Source of the DNA: Mesorhizobium sp.
GTDB taxonomy: Bacteria > Pseudomonadota > Alphaproteobacteria > Rhizobiales > Rhizobiaceae
Assembly (NCBI GenBank): GCA_004017535.1
Contig: SAJS01000005.1
Coordinates: 186,001-250,000, forward strand
Reading direction: 5' to 3'
Length of the DNA stretch: 64,000 nt
How positions within the stretch are numbered: the stretch's first letter is position 1; each line of letters begins with the position of its first letter. Under the pieces are notes generated by a model, which saw only the letters and a program-made list of their open reading frames with translations, searched no databases and was not told the origin of the DNA. Shown one piece after another: positions 1 through 7,993 of the stretch. Both the position numbers and the translations under genes were made by a program.

Positions 1-857
1 GCGATCGCGGTATAGTCGGAGCCGAGCCGGCTGGCGCCGCCCGACGGGGCAGGGGGCAGGCCGTATTTCGTCAGATCTCCGAACACCAGACGCTGCGTTG
101 CCGCCATGACCGCGTCCGCGAGCCATGTGGGCAGGTTGGCCATGAGCGGCGACATGCGGTGGACCGCGATCTTGCCGATGCGCTTGGGCAGCAGCGAAGG
201 TCCGTTGCGCGCCGAGAGCCAGATCTGGCCGGTCTCGACGCGGGAAAGATGGTTGAGCGCATCGAAGCCGGAATTGCCGGCGCCGACGACCAGCACCTTC
301 TTGCCGGCATAGTCGCTTGCCTTTCCGAAATCGGCCGAATGCATGATCCTGCCGGAAAAAACCTCCGTGCCTGTCCAGGCCGGGATGAAGGGCTGCCGGT
401 CCCGTCCGGTGGCGATCACCACATATCGCGCCGCCTTCAAGCCCTCGCTTGTCCGCAGCAGCCAATGGTCGCCATGGAATTCGATCTCGTCGACTTCCAC
501 CCCGAAGGCGATCGGCAGCCGGTGCGTATCGGCGAACTCGTTGAGATGGCGCACGACGGCGCTGCGATGCGGGAAGGCCGGCGTCCCCGCCGGATAGGAC
601 ACGCCGGGCAATGAGGAGAGGTCGCGATGCGTGTTGAGGTGCAGATTGTCGTGGCGGCGGTGCCAAGGTTCGGCCAGCCTCTGCTCGCGCTCCAGGATCT
701 GCGTCGTCACGCCGGCCCTGGTCAACGCATGCGCGGCGGCAAGCCCGGCGGCGCCCCCGCCGACGACCATCGCGCCGTCCAATATCGCTGGCTTGCCGGC
801 CCCTGACGGCGAGACTTTCGTATCCGCGCTCATTCGTATCTTTGTCGTCGCCATCAT
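1..857 (-). CDS. Flavin-containing monooxygenase-like NAD(P)/FAD oxidoreductase (3' end outside window)
   Basis: The C-terminus runs off the left edge, leaving about 285 codons. Near residues 31-39 there is an FAD-binding Rossmann loop (VVGGGAAGL). An ATG-type strand (VVIATGRD) follows, then the FMO fingerprint FSGRIMHSADF, then a second GxGxxG (VVGAGNSGF) expected to bind NADPH. This order is that of the YhiN/CzcO or class B flavoprotein monooxygenase group. Translation starts at ATG 857, or ATG 854 directly behind it, or at M30 if the N-terminal tail is untranslated. It is probably cytosolic. The substrate cannot be read from the sequence. Family confidence is high; activity is inferred. 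Confidence 0.88.
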   Translation of the reverse strand, partial: MMATTKIRMSADTKVSPSGAGKPAILDGAMVVGGGAAGLAAAHALTRAGVTTQILEREQRLAEPWHRRHDNLHLNTHRDLSSLPGVSYPAGTPAFPHRSAVVRHLNEFADTHRLPIAFGVEVDEIEFHGDHWLLRTSEGLKAARYVVIATGRDRQPFIPAWTGTEVFSGRIMHSADFGKASDYAGKKVLVVGAGNSGFDALNHLSRVETGQIWLSARNGPSLLPKRIGKIAVHRMSPLMANLPTWLADAVMAATQRLVFGDLTKYGLPPAPSGGASRLGSDYTAI

Positions 858-968
858 GCCATCAAGTGGCACGACCATGTATCCGATGTATGCCGCTCGC
901 AGGCCAAAAGGAATAGGTGCGTGTTGCAAGGCCCCCCGGCATTGTGTCGCGGATTTTGCGAGCGCCGG

Positions 969-1937
969 CTAATGAACCGAGTCGGCATGGCGATGCACCA
1001 GCTTGAACGCGCCGTCCTCCAGCCGAAACACTTCCGTCACCCGCAAGGTCATCTCGGTAGCCTCGCCGTTCTTGCCGATGCGCGCCTTGGCATGCTGCAA
1101 CCCGCTCCAGAAGGCCAGATCGCCGCTCGCCGAGGCTTGCAGCACCTCGAGGTCGGTGTTGCCGCCTTTGTGGAAGCTTGCGGCATCGCGTTCGTAACGG
1201 CCGGCAACCGCTTCCGCGCCTTCGAGATGGTCGCCGCGCGGTGAGAAGAATGTCGCCGGTCCGGCGCGGGTGACGATCGCCTTCAGCGAGGAGGCATCGC
1301 CATTGACATAGTCCTCGGCGATCTTCTCGCGCTGCTTCATGAAGGCATCGAAGGACGAGCCGCCAGGATGCACCGCCCTGATCCACGTCTCCAGGCTGGC
1401 CATGAAATTCTCGAGGAAGGCGGCGGTCTCGGCATTGGTCACCGCGCCTTTGCCGTCCAAGAGTTCCGCGACACTGCCGATATAGGCCTCCGGCTGCTGC
1501 ATCACCGGCATGTCGAGGAAGACGAAGGTTTGTCTCAGGGCCTGGTTGGAGCCGAAGGCGCCGATCTTGCTTGGGCTGACGCTGACGACGCCTGCGGGCA
1601 GTCCCTTGAACACGTTCTTGCCCGGCGGGCGCGAGCCGACATCGAGCGCATTCTTCAGGCAGCCCGGGATCGAGCGGTTGTATTCCGGGGTGACGAACAG
1701 CACCGCGTCACATTCGAGCATCGCCGCACGGAAGGCCGACCACGCCGCCGGCGGGTCGTCGCCGTCCAGATCCTCGTTGTAGAGCGGCAGGTCGCCGATC
1801 TCGATGAAGCGGCAGCGGACCGAATCCGGCGCGCGGGCAGCCAAGGCCTTGGCGATCTTGCGGCTGAAGGACTGGGCGCGCAGGCTGCCGACAAGCACGG
1901 CGAGCTGCAGGACGGTGTGTTCGATTGCATTGGTCAT
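969..1937 (-). CDS. NADPH-dependent FMN reductase fused to a SnoaL/NTF2-like domain
   Basis: This is a 322-residue protein. Residues 1-190 form a flavodoxin-like NADPH-dependent FMN reductase, with an FMN phosphate loop (GSLRAQSFSRKI) and the typical TPEYNRSIPG..KNALD stretch. From about residue 200 to the end there is a second domain resembling SnoaL/DUF4440 NTF2-like proteins (FMKQREKIAEDYVNGD ... VTEVFRLEDGAFKLVHRHADS). Stand-alone reductases of this family are usually 175-200 residues, so the fusion is unusual. ATG 1937 was chosen because the conserved reductase start follows at once; the Shine-Dalgarno is weak. It could supply reduced flavin or act as a quinone reductase, with the NTF2 pocket sensing or handling a small substrate. 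Confidence 0.85.
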   Translation of the reverse strand: MTNAIEHTVLQLAVLVGSLRAQSFSRKIAKALAARAPDSVRCRFIEIGDLPLYNEDLDGDDPPAAWSAFRAAMLECDAVLFVTPEYNRSIPGCLKNALDVGSRPPGKNVFKGLPAGVVSVSPSKIGAFGSNQALRQTFVFLDMPVMQQPEAYIGSVAELLDGKGAVTNAETAAFLENFMASLETWIRAVHPGGSSFDAFMKQREKIAEDYVNGDASSLKAIVTRAGPATFFSPRGDHLEGAEAVAGRYERDAASFHKGGNTDLEVLQASASGDLAFWSGLQHAKARIGKNGEATEMTLRVTEVFRLEDGAFKLVHRHADSVH

Positions 1938-2187
1938 GGCGAAACGTCCGCTTCTGATTGAGGGCTCGCGGCAAGGCTTGCCCGGCCCGGCCGCCCGACC
2001 TTTCGATAATGTCGCCGTCGCGGCGAGGTTCCCTGCGCCGTGGGAGCGCAGGGGCGCCTGCGGCCTTGCCGCCGCGGCCATTGCACAGTAATGACGGGTT
2101 GGCGCGAGATTTTCAGGCTCCCGACAGGGTGCTCAAGGGTGGCGCGCCGAACAGGGTGCCCGATCGTCGGGCAGCAAAGAGGTGGTC

Positions 2188-2493
2188 ATGTCCGCGCGCA
2201 TTTTCAGTCCAGCTAAAACCGCGATGCAATCCGGCAAGGCCAAGACCGGACATTGGGTGCTGGAGTTCGATCCCGCCCAGCGCAAGAAGATCGACCCGCT
2301 GATGGGCTACACAACCTCGGGCGACATGCTGAGCCAGGTGAAGCTCACCTTCGAGACGAAGGAAGAAGCGGTGGCTTATGCCGAGAAGGAAAAGATCGCC
2401 TATCGCGTCGAAGAGCCGAAGGAAGCCAAGCGCCGGCAGATTTCCTATTCGGACAATTTCCGCTATGACCGCAGGACGCCCTGGACGCACTGA
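2188..2493 (+). CDS. ETC complex I subunit (NDUFS4 / 18-kDa type)
   Basis: The 101-residue protein matches the alphaproteobacterial NDUFS4-like accessory subunit of NADH:ubiquinone oxidoreductase. It starts MSARIFSPAKTAMQSG, has a central WVLEFDP and GYTTSGDM block, and ends in YSDNFRYDRRTPWTH, the tail conserved up to mitochondria. It should sit on the peripheral arm of complex I. ATG 2188 is preceded by AGAGG at 2178-2182; GTG 2182 is in frame but has no ribosome-binding site. It stands alone, as is usual for this gene in Rhizobiales, just before tRNA-Arg. Confidence 0.93.
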   Translation: MSARIFSPAKTAMQSGKAKTGHWVLEFDPAQRKKIDPLMGYTTSGDMLSQVKLTFETKEEAVAYAEKEKIAYRVEEPKEAKRRQISYSDNFRYDRRTPWTH

Positions 2494-2548
2494 CTTCACG
2501 AGTCATGCATCGCTTGGCGTAACGCAGCAGCCGGCCCGGCCGGCCGAC

Positions 2549-2625
2549 GGTCCCGTAGCTCAGCTGGATAGAGCACCGGCCTTCTAAGCCGATGGTCGCA
2601 GGTTCGAATCCTGCCGGGATCGCCA
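2549..2625 (+). tRNA. tRNA-Arg (anticodon TCT)
   Basis: The 77-nt cloverleaf can be folded by eye. The acceptor is GGTCCCG paired with CGGGATC, followed by discriminator G and an encoded CCA. The D arm is AGCTCAGCTGGATAGAGC. The anticodon loop is CTTCTAA with TCT at 2583-2585, and the T arm is GCAGG-TTCGAAT-CCTGC. It reads AGA/AGG codons. Remains of a tyrosine recombinase follow its 3' end on the opposite strand, so it looks like the insertion site of an integrative element. Confidence 0.97.
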
Positions 2626-3686
2626 AGTGCTTTTTCTGCTAGGAAATTCAACGCGTTATCGTCTGTATTGCCTAACTTGTCCGGTTGGTTAGGCAATTTC
2701 TGGACATCAAAACGATCGTCAAGCTTCGCCATTGCGGCATCGGCAAGTAACTTTTTCTCGGCCTCGCGACAGTAGCGCTCGACTTCCCGCATGTCGGTGT
2801 GACCGGTTATCGCCATGATCTGGCGTGCCGAACAGCCAGCCTCTGCCAGTGACGGCAAGCCGCCTTGCGCAAGCCGTGTGGGGACGATCCTTCCGGCAAG
2901 CCGGCCTTGGCCGCAGCCTCGGAAATGTAAGCGCTAAAGGCCTTCTCTGACCGTGCCGCGCCTCCCGTCTTGGCAATGAACGCATCACCCTGATGTAGCC
3001 TATCAGTTCGGCACGTATCGGAATAGACAACTCGGCGCCAGTTTTTTGCGCAGTGATCTCAATTCTTCCGCCAGCGACGTGTTTCCATCCGATTCTGACC
3101 GCATCGGACCTGCGTAGGCCGGTGTGGAGCAGCACTTCCATCGCTAGACGCTCAGGCGTGCCCATCTTCCACTTCTTGCGGTAAGCGGAAATGTCCTCTT
3201 CCGTCCAGTTTCTGTGACCATCCGATTCATATCGAATGCGCTTGGCGTCCTTCACGGGATTGTCGGCCCGCATTCCAGCCGAAACGGCGTAGTCCATAAC
3301 GGCGGAAAGCCGTTTTCTGAAGTTCGATGCAGCGGCCGGCGTCGACGCCATCTCATCGATGATTGCGTTGACGTGCTTGGCCTGCAGGCCAGCGATCGGG
3401 CCAGCGCCGTACTTACTGGCAATGAAGCGGTCGAGCACGCCGCGGTATACAGCCTGTGTCGTCCCAGCGAGGGATTTGAATTCTATGCTGCTGTATTAGC
3501 CATGCACCGCCGCAGCAACGGATCCCGGCTTCAGGCGGCTGGCTTTTACGGGCTCGTTCGCCATCGCGGCATGATAGGCCGTCCAGAACTCTTGCGAGTA
3601 CAGCGGGGTAGGCAGCGCGATCTGCGGCGAGCCTGGCCGCCTCAGATAGATGCGCGGCCTGCCGTGCCGGTCAATGTACTCGGCTC
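2626..3686 (-). pseudogene. Degenerate phage-type tyrosine recombinase (integrase)
   Basis: Pieces of one site-specific tyrosine recombinase lie in three frames. The N-terminal arm (YIDRHGRPRIYLRRPG) is cut by an in-frame TAA at 3496-3498. The same frame then resumes with the core-binding domain (EFKSLAGTTQAVYRGVLDRF) and the first catalytic Arg (LLHTGLRRSD). A frameshift near 2985 moves to a second frame with the HGLRK box near 2878. Another shift near 2860 moves to a third frame with ITGHTDMREVERYCR, carrying the second His and the Tyr nucleophile. The last frame has no stop before tRNA-Arg and continues antisense through it. No start codon survives where the 5' end meets a foreign fragment at about 3686. 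The integrase is certainly dead and marks past insertion at the tRNA. Confidence 0.9.
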
Positions 3687-3842
3687 GGCAAGCGCCTGGA
3701 AAAGAAGATTGAGGACGAAGAGCGCCGCCGTGCCGCTGGCGAGGACGTCAAAGAGTTTGATCCGGGCGATGCGACCCCGAAGCAGTTAAGGGCGATAGCT
3801 GAGTATCGAGCCAAAAAGGCTGCTGAGTATGCGGCTAGGTGA
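3684..3842 (+). pseudogene. C-terminal scrap of an unrecognised (probably phage) protein
   Basis: An open frame of 52 codons ends in TGA at 3840-3842. It encodes a charged helical tail (RLEKKIEDEERRRAAGED ... AEYRAKKAAEYAAR). It has no start codon and begins exactly where the integrase remnant on the other strand ends, so it looks like the 3' end of a gene joined by deletion. I do not recognise the family. Charged C-terminal tails of this kind are common in phage structural and portal-associated proteins, but that is only a guess. Confidence 0.4.
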
Positions 3843-3913
3843 CTGTCCCAAAGCGGCAAATATCCACAATAAAACGTCCAGAACCTCGCATGAAGAGTTG
3901 AACGCATATTGCG

Positions 3914-4963
3914 TTGGAGTTAGAAAGATCTGAGCGGGGACTCGTAGTGGAAGAGGGTAGAAGGTACTTTCGATCGCTGGACGGCCTTCGAGGTCTGGCC
4001 GCCTATACCGTCGCCGTTTCCCATTGCACGCTGGTGACTAGACAATACAAAGAGCTTCTTGGCCTGTCGGGCCAAGTTGGCGTGATGGTGTTCTTTGTTC
4101 TGTCAGGTTTTTTGATGGGGCATCTTTATCTCAGTAGGCCACTCCGAGCAGAGCAAATTACGCGCTTTTACCGACACCGCGTCGGGCGGGTCGTGCCGCT
4201 GTATTTGATCTTCGTCGCACTTGCTTTCGCACTCTTCTTAGTGAACGGCTCGTCGTGGCCGTTGCCCCCGATAAACCATGAGAATTTGGCCCGCCACGCC
4301 CTCTTTGTCAGAGGAGACAGCATTCTTTGGACGGTGGCCGCTGAGGTGCAATTCTATCTCCTGTTCCCGCTTGTATGGGCCGGATATGCGGCTTGGGGAA
4401 AGACTGCTCTTCTCTGGCTGGCCTTGGTGATCTCGGTGATTGTCTTCCTGCACTTCCCGCAGACACCTGTTGTCGTTCAGTATTTGCCGTTCTTCCTTAT
4501 TGGGGTTGCCGCCGCGGTGCTCGATCCAAAAACCGCTGGCGGCATGAATTGGCTCTTTGTGATAGCCATGGTTGGCTATGTGCTGAGTTTCCCCGAGATC
4601 AATTGGGCGCTCGGGCTTGGCGGAACGGCGATATGGCAGTCTCCCGCTTATATGCTTCTGATGCCCGTTTTGGTCCTTGCGACAGCCACCTCGCCCTTGG
4701 CAGCTTGGACGCTCGGTTGCGGTCCCGCCAGGTTCTTCGGAACGATTTCCTACTCCGTCTATCTGTGGCACCTGCCGCTGCTGTACTGGCTACTACAATA
4801 CAAACCGAGCGTTCTGACCGGCCTTCTGTTGATGGCGGTTTTTCTGTTGCTGACCACGATTGTGGCAACGCTAAGCTATTGGCTGATCGAAAGGCCGCTT
4901 CGTGATCTGATCTACGGGGCAAATATGACGGCGGGGTCAGCCCCGATCACCTCACACATCTGA
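3914..4963 (+). CDS. Acyltransferase family 3 (OafA/YrhL-type) membrane O-acyltransferase
   Basis: A 349-residue integral membrane protein with about ten hydrophobic segments. It opens with the family signature FRSLDGLRGLAAYTVAVSH, whose His is thought to be catalytic, followed by GVMVFFVLSGFLMG, RFYRHRVGRVVPLY and WTVAAEVQFYLLFPL. It ends with FGTISYSVYLWHLPLL and a WLIERPLRD motif. Such proteins acylate sugars of O-antigen or exopolysaccharide. TTG 3914 gives the longest frame; GTG 3947, with GGGGA upstream, would give 338 residues. Base composition is visibly more AT-rich than the neighbours, suggesting transfer. Its last 17 codons overlap the antisense end of a phage fragment. It may be a serotype-converting cargo gene. 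Confidence 0.87.
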   Translation: MELERSERGLVVEEGRRYFRSLDGLRGLAAYTVAVSHCTLVTRQYKELLGLSGQVGVMVFFVLSGFLMGHLYLSRPLRAEQITRFYRHRVGRVVPLYLIFVALAFALFLVNGSSWPLPPINHENLARHALFVRGDSILWTVAAEVQFYLLFPLVWAGYAAWGKTALLWLALVISVIVFLHFPQTPVVVQYLPFFLIGVAAAVLDPKTAGGMNWLFVIAMVGYVLSFPEINWALGLGGTAIWQSPAYMLLMPVLVLATATSPLAAWTLGCGPARFFGTISYSVYLWHLPLLYWLLQYKPSVLTGLLLMAVFLLLTTIVATLSYWLIERPLRDLIYGANMTAGSAPITSHI

Positions 4964-5601
4964 AGTGCTGTCGGATCGTTGGCAAAAATATCAGTGCGCG
5001 TGTTCCAACGTTCGCGAGTGTGGAGGTCAGCGGCGTCAATCGCTGCTCTCGCCGCTTCCAACAGTCCTGCCGACTGCAATCGGTCGACAATAATCCTCTT
5101 CGGGACGAGTCGCGGCGGCTTCTTATCGTCCGGCATGCCATCGGGAAATTGCGCACGCAGCACATCCTCACCAAGGATTGTAATATTCCCCGCGCCGACC
5201 TGCGGAGATGCAAAGCCGATGGCACTGGTGTAGGCGCCAGCCGCAACCTGAGCCGTTACATTGAATCCAGAGAGGTCGAGCTTGCCGAGAACGACGTTTA
5301 GCGCCTTCTGAATAGTCAGGAAGGCTCCGCCGCTCGTATTGGTGAGACCGGTATTGCTGTCGTTGCCATCCGTGCGCACATAGTAAGTGCGATTAGCGGT
5401 AAGGGATTCACGGCGCGCCAAGGTCGAGCTTAGGTAAAGCGTGTCGAAGTACGTCTTGAGCGTCGCCTTCAGATTCGCCCATGTAAGCTTCTTCAGACCG
5501 AAGGAAGCGGCGCTATCGACGAGCGCCATTTCGTCTGCATCAACCGGCGTTGTCTTACTGGTGGCGGCGTGCACTAGCCCTTCGATCGTGCCACCGGTTC
5601 C
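4912..5601 (-). pseudogene. Chimeric phage tail-fibre / structural protein remnant
   Basis: The frame is open from 5601 to a TAG at 4912-4914 but has no convincing start; GTG 5574 is merely the first available. The first part (ATSKTTPVDADEMALVDSA..FGLKKLTWANLKATL) is a stretch common near the middle of rhizobial prophage tail-fibre proteins, followed by a beta-helix-like start (YYVRTDGNDSNTG). The last 80 residues (KRIIVDRLQSAGLLEAARAAI ... ALQMCEVIGADPAVIFAP) look like the C-terminus of a different small phage protein. I infer a deletion that fused the two. The family assignments rest on recall of similar prophage proteins. Confidence 0.6.
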
Positions 5602-5606
5602 AAAAG

Positions 5607-5813
5607 ACCAAGGTGGAAATTGCCAGGCTACTCGGAATCTCCCGACAGCAACTCTACGATATCACCCGCGAACGGAAGCCGGTTTCGCCGGACGTTGCGG
5701 CTCGGCTCGGAAAAATGTTCGGCGACGGCGCTGCAATCTGGCTTCGCATGCAGGCGGCCTATGATGCCTGGCACGCCGATGTGAGCGCTATACCGACCCT
5801 TCATGCCGCGTAA
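5607..5813 (+). pseudogene. HigA-family antitoxin, N-terminus missing
   Basis: From 5607 the frame reads TKVEIARLLGISRQQLYDIT, then PVSPDVAARLGKMFGDGAAIWLRMQAAYDAW. This is the helix-turn-helix and C-terminal part of HigA/VapI-type addiction-module antitoxins, normally about 95-100 residues. The first 25 or so residues are gone. Upstream the frame enters the antisense phage-tail remnant, so any start there is accidental. No HigB toxin is present nearby. Probably non-functional. Confidence 0.75.
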
Positions 5814-5830
5814 TACGTTTGCCAGTGATC

Positions 5831-5877
5831 GGGTAGCTCGCTGACAGAGCATTGGCCGTCTAAGGGCGCGGCGGTCG
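5831..5877 (+). pseudogene. tRNA-like fragment resembling the 5' and anticodon half of tRNA-Arg(TCT)
   Basis: The stretch GTAGCTCGCTGACAGAGCA followed by GGCCGTCTAAG parallels tRNA-Arg at 2549, which has GTAGCTCAGCTGGATAGAGCA and GGCCTTCTAAG. The D arm and anticodon loop with TCT are recognisable. The acceptor and T arm are absent and the anticodon stem has a mismatch, so it should not be a working tRNA. It sits between the HigA remnant and the first intact glycosyltransferase gene and may mark the far edge of the decayed element. Confidence 0.5.
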
Positions 5878-5881
5878 GCCT

Positions 5882-6808
5882 TCAGAAATCGCTCACGGCC
5901 TGCCCGGCCGGGCCGCCCAGATAAGTGTTCCACACATAATCCCGGAGCATTTCCCGGTGCTCCGCCGTTCGATGGTGATAGCCCGGTCTTTCGGGGTATG
6001 ACACGCCGGCGAGGTGAAAGAAGGCGCCGTCGATGAACTCGTGGTGCCCGACCGCGCCGGCCATTGTCATCGGCCGCTGTTCCACGGTTGCCACGGCGAC
6101 ATCCGCCTCGGCAAGTTTCGAATAGAGGATCCCCCAGTTGGCTGCGCCGGTGTCGAGGCCGAGATTTATGCGGGGTTCGAAATTCAGTTTATAGGCGGCC
6201 ACGGCGGAGAACCGGTAGAAGCAGTAGCCTGCCCACAAATTCCAGTGCCGATCCTCCGGCTTGGCCTTATAGACGTGATTTTCGGTGCCGTATGCCCTGC
6301 GGCCATACACGGCTTTGCCGGCCAGCTTGGACGGGATATCGAACGCCACGACCGGGAAGCAGTCGTGATCGATGAAGCCGAAGAACTCCGGCTTCAGATG
6401 GCGCACGATGTTGTGGAACGCCCAGGTGATCGCAGTTCCATGCGATCTCGACAGGTGCTTTTCGACCCGCATCGGCAAGGCAAGGTAGGGCACGCCGCGC
6501 ATCTTGCAGATCTGTGCGATGGCCGCTCTCGCCTCTGCCTTCGTAGAATTGTCGACGACGACCAGCGTCATCCCTGGCGAATGCATCTCCCACGCCTTCG
6601 TCAAAGCATCGATCACCCAGGGCACGTTGAAGGCGACCGTGATGCACACGCGCGACACCCCAGCGTCGTGCAACTGTTTTGCAAGCAGGCGCCCAGACGC
6701 ACGCCCTCGATATTCGAAGCCTTTATAGGCGAACTCGTTTCTGAGCGCCTTTAGCTGGATGACCAATCGATTTTTGCTTAGCCCGTCGGCTATTAGTTTG
6801 AGTGCCAT
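5882..6808 (-). CDS. Glycosyltransferase, GT2-like (GT-A fold)
   Basis: A 308-residue protein. A sugar-nucleotide binding start (VCITVAFNVPWVIDAL ... TLVVVDNSTK) is followed by a DxD-like site in FFGFIDHDCFP, and then by acceptor-side motifs (NLWAGYCFYRF, GLDTGAANWG). These indicate a GT-A fold enzyme distantly related to family 2. ATG 6808 (MALKLIADG) is preferred to the longer frame, whose extra N-terminus is unlike the family. It probably works at the cytosolic membrane face on a surface polysaccharide, given the glycan genes downstream. Donor and acceptor are unknown. Confidence 0.75.
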   Translation of the reverse strand: MALKLIADGLSKNRLVIQLKALRNEFAYKGFEYRGRASGRLLAKQLHDAGVSRVCITVAFNVPWVIDALTKAWEMHSPGMTLVVVDNSTKAEARAAIAQICKMRGVPYLALPMRVEKHLSRSHGTAITWAFHNIVRHLKPEFFGFIDHDCFPVVAFDIPSKLAGKAVYGRRAYGTENHVYKAKPEDRHWNLWAGYCFYRFSAVAAYKLNFEPRINLGLDTGAANWGILYSKLAEADVAVATVEQRPMTMAGAVGHHEFIDGAFFHLAGVSYPERPGYHHRTAEHREMLRDYVWNTYLGGPAGQAVSDF

Positions 6809-6916
6809 GCTGGTTCTCGTAGGCGGCCGGCAATCGGCGGGCCTTCGCATGCCCCCTTTGCTCAAAGCCGCGGAGAAATCAAGCAACTCGAATTTCGCTG
6901 ACCTAGCGACGTTAGG

Positions 6917-7711
6917 TCAACCACGGGGCTTTAGCTTTTGTGAAGATCGGCCAGCGGGACGTGCGTCAGGCGTCCAGCCCAGACTCAAATCGACCCTCTG
7001 GGTTCGCCAAAAGGTTCCGTTTCGGCAATGGGCGAACAGCCGCGACAATTCCCCACGAACTTTCGTGGTTACGCTTTTGGGGTGATGCGGTGCCGTTTGG
7101 ATGATCGTCGGCATCGTATTTCGTTCCGAAAGAAAACGGTGCTGTGCGCAAAGAGCCGGTGTCACCTGATAGGTCGTGTTGCGGGCGCACATCAGCGAAT
7201 TCGGGCTGAACAATGCGAGATCGACCGGTTCCTTCAGGCGCTTTGTCCGCTGAAGCAGCTTTTCAGCCGCAGCCTTGGAAATGACATAGCCGGCCGTACC
7301 GAGATGTTCGCCGACCAGCCGGCCAATCGAATGGCCGTTCCCAATGGACGCAAGGCGCGCCAATCTGACCTGACCGAAGAACGTCTCGAGCTTGACGATG
7401 TCGGCATCGCGCGGGACCCAACTGTCATTGGACAGGAACGGTCCGGCATCGCGCCTGAAAACGACGTCATCCTCAAAGATTGCGGTGTATTGCTCGGCGC
7501 TATCTGCGATCATTTGCCAGCACTTACGATGGCTGAGAAAGCATGCAATCTCTGGCTTGGTGAGGCGGCGAGCGGCAGGAAAATTCGGGGATTCGCTGGA
7601 CACATCGACCGCCGCAACGCGCTCAAAAGCGATGCCGATCTTCGCGAATTCGGAGGTTACCTGGTTCAACCTGTCAGTTGATCGATCAAGGTTGATTACC
7701 AAGCATTTCAT
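6917..7711 (-). CDS. Glycosyltransferase family 25 (LPS-type beta-galactosyltransferase family)
   Basis: A 264-residue protein of normal GT25 length. It has the family opening (LVINLDRSTDRL), TKPEIACFLSHRKCWQMI, the acidic metal site FEDDVVF near residue 79, and GTAGYVISKAAAEKLL. GT25 proteins add sugars to lipopolysaccharide or capsule. ATG 7711 overlaps the TGA of an upstream truncated acetyltransferase (ATGA), showing former translational coupling. It therefore probably belonged to an operon whose 5' part has been lost. Confidence 0.9.
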   Translation of the reverse strand: MKCLVINLDRSTDRLNQVTSEFAKIGIAFERVAAVDVSSESPNFPAARRLTKPEIACFLSHRKCWQMIADSAEQYTAIFEDDVVFRRDAGPFLSNDSWVPRDADIVKLETFFGQVRLARLASIGNGHSIGRLVGEHLGTAGYVISKAAAEKLLQRTKRLKEPVDLALFSPNSLMCARNTTYQVTPALCAQHRFLSERNTMPTIIQTAPHHPKSVTTKVRGELSRLFAHCRNGTFWRTQRVDLSLGWTPDARPAGRSSQKLKPRG

Positions 7712-7905
7712 GCGTCACCCGTTCTCTCAAATCGCCTTACGAATTCCTCAGCAGGTAAATCGATCGCAGCCTTTTCCTCCATGATCTTCTCAATCGGCCA
7801 GTCCCAACACTGGATGTTGGGCAACGCTGTCAGTAGCTGACTGCGACTTGCATTCCAAGAGGTCTCATTGCCGGACCACCTTCCGCCTGACAGCCTCACG
7901 AACCG
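7708..7905 (-). pseudogene. C-terminal remnant of a CatB-type hexapeptide acetyltransferase
   Basis: The frame ending in TGA at 7708-7710 reads QLLTALPNIQCWDWPIEKI followed by EEKAAIDLPAEEFVRRFE. This parallels the tail of the intact acetyltransferase at 7994-8575 ([19 protein letters not shown] ... IETFIER) and is typical of xenobiotic-acyltransferase-type trimers. The left-handed beta-helix core is missing. Upstream the frame enters intergenic sequence and the antisense of the intact gene. The upstream limit given is approximate. Confidence 0.6.
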
Positions 7906-7993
7906 GCCAAGGTGCGTAGAGCCAGTTCCCTGGGCTTGTAGGTTATATCCAACAGCGGCTATGTCGCTGCACGGCTGCCGCTGAGGTTTGCAG

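Noticed and set aside
2496-2718. Protein-like frame antisense to tRNA-Arg giving PGRIRTCDHRLRRP
   Set aside because: This peptide arises whenever the antisense strand of such a tRNA is translated. The real coding part is only the upstream integrase tail.
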